This document shows positions 61,659 to 64,000 of a stretch of DNA of 64,000 bases, one piece after another. A model generated the notes under the pieces. The model saw only the letters and a list, made by a program, of their open reading frames with translations, searched no databases and was not told the DNA's origin. The DNA is from Oscheius dolichura (Eukaryota > Nematoda > Chromadorea > Rhabditida > Rhabditidae): assembly GCA_932521035.1 (NCBI GenBank), contig OW051496.1, positions 8,928,001 through 8,992,000 of the forward strand, given 5' to 3'. The translations under genes and the position numbers were made by a program. Positions within the stretch are counted from its first letter, which is position 1. Each line of letters begins with the position of its first letter.

Positions 61659-62105
61659 CAACAAAAAGAGAACAGTACTCGTTGAGGAAAAATATAACCA
61701 AATCACTACTATCTTTTCGGATATTTCCCAGGAATTTTCGGCAATGAATTATGTTCAGCCGTGGAAGATAAGATTTCAGGAAAGAAATGAAGGTATTATC
61801 TCTGGGAACGGTTATTTCCATGACACAAGATACTAACAAAGTGGACATAGGCGGGGGGTCGAGGGGAAACTGGGGAAAAGTAGAATGCGATGTAGACGTA
61901 AGGATTTCAAACCATCTTCTTCCCATGAATAAGACCATTTGAATATGACGGGGCCTGGGCGGGGGGTCGAGGAGGGCGGCAGCCCCCCTCGTAGATTAAA
62001 AATAAAAAGGAAAACTCAAAGTAGAACACTGAAAGTTGCCGATCCGAAAAGATAGCCGTGATTTGGTTATATTTTTCCTCAACGAGTATTGTTCTCTTTT
62101 TGTTG
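61659..62105. mobile_element. Inverted-repeat element, 63-bp arms
   Basis: Arms at 61,659-61,721 and 62,043-62,105 are reverse complements with about three mismatches over 63 bp. The interior of about 320 bp has no credible gene. Target-site duplication was not found. A MITE or foldback element is the likely explanation. Confidence 0.65.
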
Positions 62106-62665
62106 TGTCCTTGGGGGTCTTCTCTATTGTTCCCTTTTTGTACAGTCTCCCAAATCACTATTCATCTCTTTTTAACAAACGGATGATAAAGAGAATTCTC
62201 TTTGTGTTTGAAAGAAAGAAATTAAAATCTTTTCTTTTCTCTGGTTCTTCTATAACTTCTATATAACATCTTGTGTATTACTCCTACACAACATTACTGT
62301 ATTTTCTCTACAGTTGTAAATAAGTGAATTTCTATAAAGAGACAGTTCTGCGGAGAACTAAAATGCTTGCACTGCTTCAACGGCATTAATGTGCTAGCCT
62401 AACTTCTGCTGCTTGTCCTTCTGCCGTCTTAGTTCGACTGATAAGATTCCTTAGGGATTATGTGAAATGACTGTATAACGCGCTATCTAGCACGGCAAAT
62501 GCTTCCTATCACCGAAGCGGTTCACTTTTCAAGACAACACCCGTTTCCGCTAAGGCGTCTTACATTTTACGCACATTATTTTAAACGTTGGTAAAGTAGC
62601 AAGATCAGAATAAGACAAATCACTTCCTCTGTATAATGCCTTTCAAGTTTCTCTTCTTTGGATTC

Positions 62666-62672
62666 TTTTCAG
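62666..62672 (+). promoter_or_regulatory. Putative trans-splice acceptor
   Basis: CTTTTCAG followed by one base and the ATG at 62,674; same layout as in the other lectins. Confidence 0.55.
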
Positions 62673-62673
62673 G

Positions 62674-64000
62674 ATGAGTCATCTCCTCATCTTGTTCGGG
62701 GTAATAGCAACAGTTTCCTCTTATTGTCCTAACGGATACACTTATTACGCCTCCACTCAAAAGTACGTTGACATAATTCATAGTGAGATGGTTCCGCAGA
62801 TGTTACAAGGTGGTCGAGGACCCATCAACATATTTCGCTGCCGCTGATGCTTGTACCCTGGATGATGGCCAGTTGGTTTCGATTCACAATGCTTTTGAAA
62901 ATACTTACGTGACAAGTAAGCTCATACATCTCTTTTGTATATGTTAAAAGGTATTTATAGGTTTAATTGAGAATAAATACGCAGATCATTGGATCGGATT
63001 GACCAGTATGATAAGTGGCTGGAATTACACCTGGCTGGACAATACTGACTTCAGTTATAACCGTTTCTCGCCGTCACCACCAAATCGTGATTTTAATTGT
63101 GTGGCCATGAAGGCTGTGTCTTCTAATTGGGCGTAAGCTTTACGTTTAAGATAACTTGAAGAAACTGATCCAGAACAGAATCCTGTAGTAGCCCGCTACC
63201 TTTCGTCTGTATCTTCGACCCAGCTTTGGATAGAACCTGCCCGGTCTGTCCAACCTTTCCACCTTGCCCTACTTGTACTCCTCCACCAGTATGCAATACA
63301 ATGGCTTCGTCTGATCACATGAAGCCGTCTAAAAGAAGTTCATTTGCACAATTGACTGCAGAAAATACTTACCTTTTAAACCGACAGATTCTCGATGTTG
63401 CCTGCCCACCTGGATATACCTACGTGGATATTATGCAAAGGTTAGATCTTCTTTCATTTCCACCACTTTTTAGATGTTATAAAATCGCCGGAGACACACC
63501 GAAAACCTTCTTCGCGGCTTCAAATGCATGTAGTTTAGATGATGCTGAGCTGGTGTCAATTCATAGCTTGGAAGAAGGACAAGCCCTTGGAGGTAAGATA
63601 CATAGCAAGTTTGAGCGATAGAGAGATAAGATTAACACTTTGGAAAAGCAAAATATGGCCCACCAACCCCACAAGGCCCATAAATTAAATTTCAGCTCTA
63701 CTGCCTTTAGCAGACGATGACAAGACTTATTGGATCGGTCTTACGAATTTGGTTAACAACTGGGGGCAATGGACCTGGCTGGACGGTACTTCTGTTCTCT
63801 ATGCTAATTGGGATGATGGTATTGTCATTTCAATAGGGAGACTTTCATAGTTTTAAGGTAAACCAGACAGTAATTCGAGCTGTACGGTCCTCCACTCTAT
63901 GGGCTTCCAATGGACGTGAGTCTAAAAATATTTGATTTTAGAGTAATAGGATATTTTTAGCACTCAAAGTTGCCCCTTGCTATTGCCGTACATTTGCGAA
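62674..64000 (+). CDS. C-type lectin, partial at the window edge
   Basis: Model: exons 62,674-62,762, 62,800-62,915, 62,961-63,132, 63,174-63,440, 63,474-63,592, 63,696-63,818, 63,858-63,915 and 63,961 to beyond 64,000. Signal peptide MSHLLILFGVIATVSS, CTLD1 (CPNGYTYYAS, HWIGLTSM, NYTWLDN), hinge CPVCPTFPPCPTCTPPPVC, CTLD2 (CPPGYTYV, YWIGLTN, WTWLDG, KPD). It is the closest relative of the lectin at 42,545: CTLD1 exon 3 is nearly identical in sequence, and the linker between CTLD1 and CTLD2 runs without the MITE. The last visible residues (LPYICE) end CTLD2; a third CTLD is expected beyond the edge. Confidence 0.9.

Larger units (their letters stand above)
61180..62673. other. Intergenic region rich in repeats
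   Basis: Contains the hairpin at 61,201-61,221, a GC-rich tandem-like stretch (about 61,414-61,460), an inverted repeat at 61,659-62,105 and two copies of GGCGGGGGGTCGAGG (about 61,850 and 61,959). Minus-strand open frames at 61,585-61,938 and 61,907-62,158 overlap the inverted repeat and look non-coding. I see no gene. Confidence 0.6.

Noticed and set aside
36237..64000. tRNA or rRNA genes
   Set aside because: I looked for a B-box and a cloverleaf and for rRNA-like blocks and found none I could support by eye; a tRNAscan run would settle it.

Overview
The window looks like a chromosome segment from a nematode, probably a free-living rhabditid-type worm. Reasons: introns are very short (mostly 37-45 bp) with GT(A/G)AG donors and TTTCAG-type acceptors; several genes have a splice acceptor directly before the ATG with no upstream exon, as expected for spliced-leader trans-splicing; and the genes are multi-CTLD C-type lectins, small four-pass membrane proteins and Cys-rich secreted proteins. 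The species cannot be named from the sequence. All gene models were built by hand from splice signals and reading phase, so each is a prediction.

Left part (1-36,236): one uninterrupted satellite array that continues beyond the left edge. It mixes two unit lengths, a 21-bp unit and a 31-bp unit that is the same core with an optional 10-bp block. All units are head-to-tail. The array has higher-order repeats of about 1,657, 1,646 and 1,260 bp. A diagnostic G-for-C variant is concentrated in the last 5 kb. The array has no stop codons over very long distances in all forward frames, but this is a by-product of the repeat and not evidence of protein coding.

Right part (36,237-64,000): gene-dense unique DNA. 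In order: an orphan gene (37.2-38.7 kb); a secreted sushi plus TIL-like Cys-rich protein (38.9-40.6); a first four-pass membrane gene (41.3-42.2); a three-CTLD lectin carrying a MITE (42.5-44.9); five more members of the four-pass family (46.0-51.6); a Pmp3/UPF0057-like membrane peptide (52.4-52.8); a related four-pass protein (52.9-54.1); a doubtful small ORF (55.2); a stand-alone TAZ zinc-finger protein (55.9-56.3); an 8-Cys secreted peptide (56.6-56.9); a two-CTLD lectin on the minus strand (56.9-58.3); a divergently placed three-CTLD lectin (59.2-61.2); and a partial CTLD lectin cut by the right edge (62.7-64.0).

Two local gene families dominate: CTLD lectins (four genes, shared exon sizes) and four-pass proteins (six genes with the same intron positions and phases, plus one relative). 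Both look like products of tandem duplication. Intergenic DNA holds several inverted-repeat elements, most likely MITEs. The lectins, Cys-rich secreted proteins and lineage-expanded membrane proteins fit an environmental or immune-facing cluster, but no pathway link between them is shown by the sequence.
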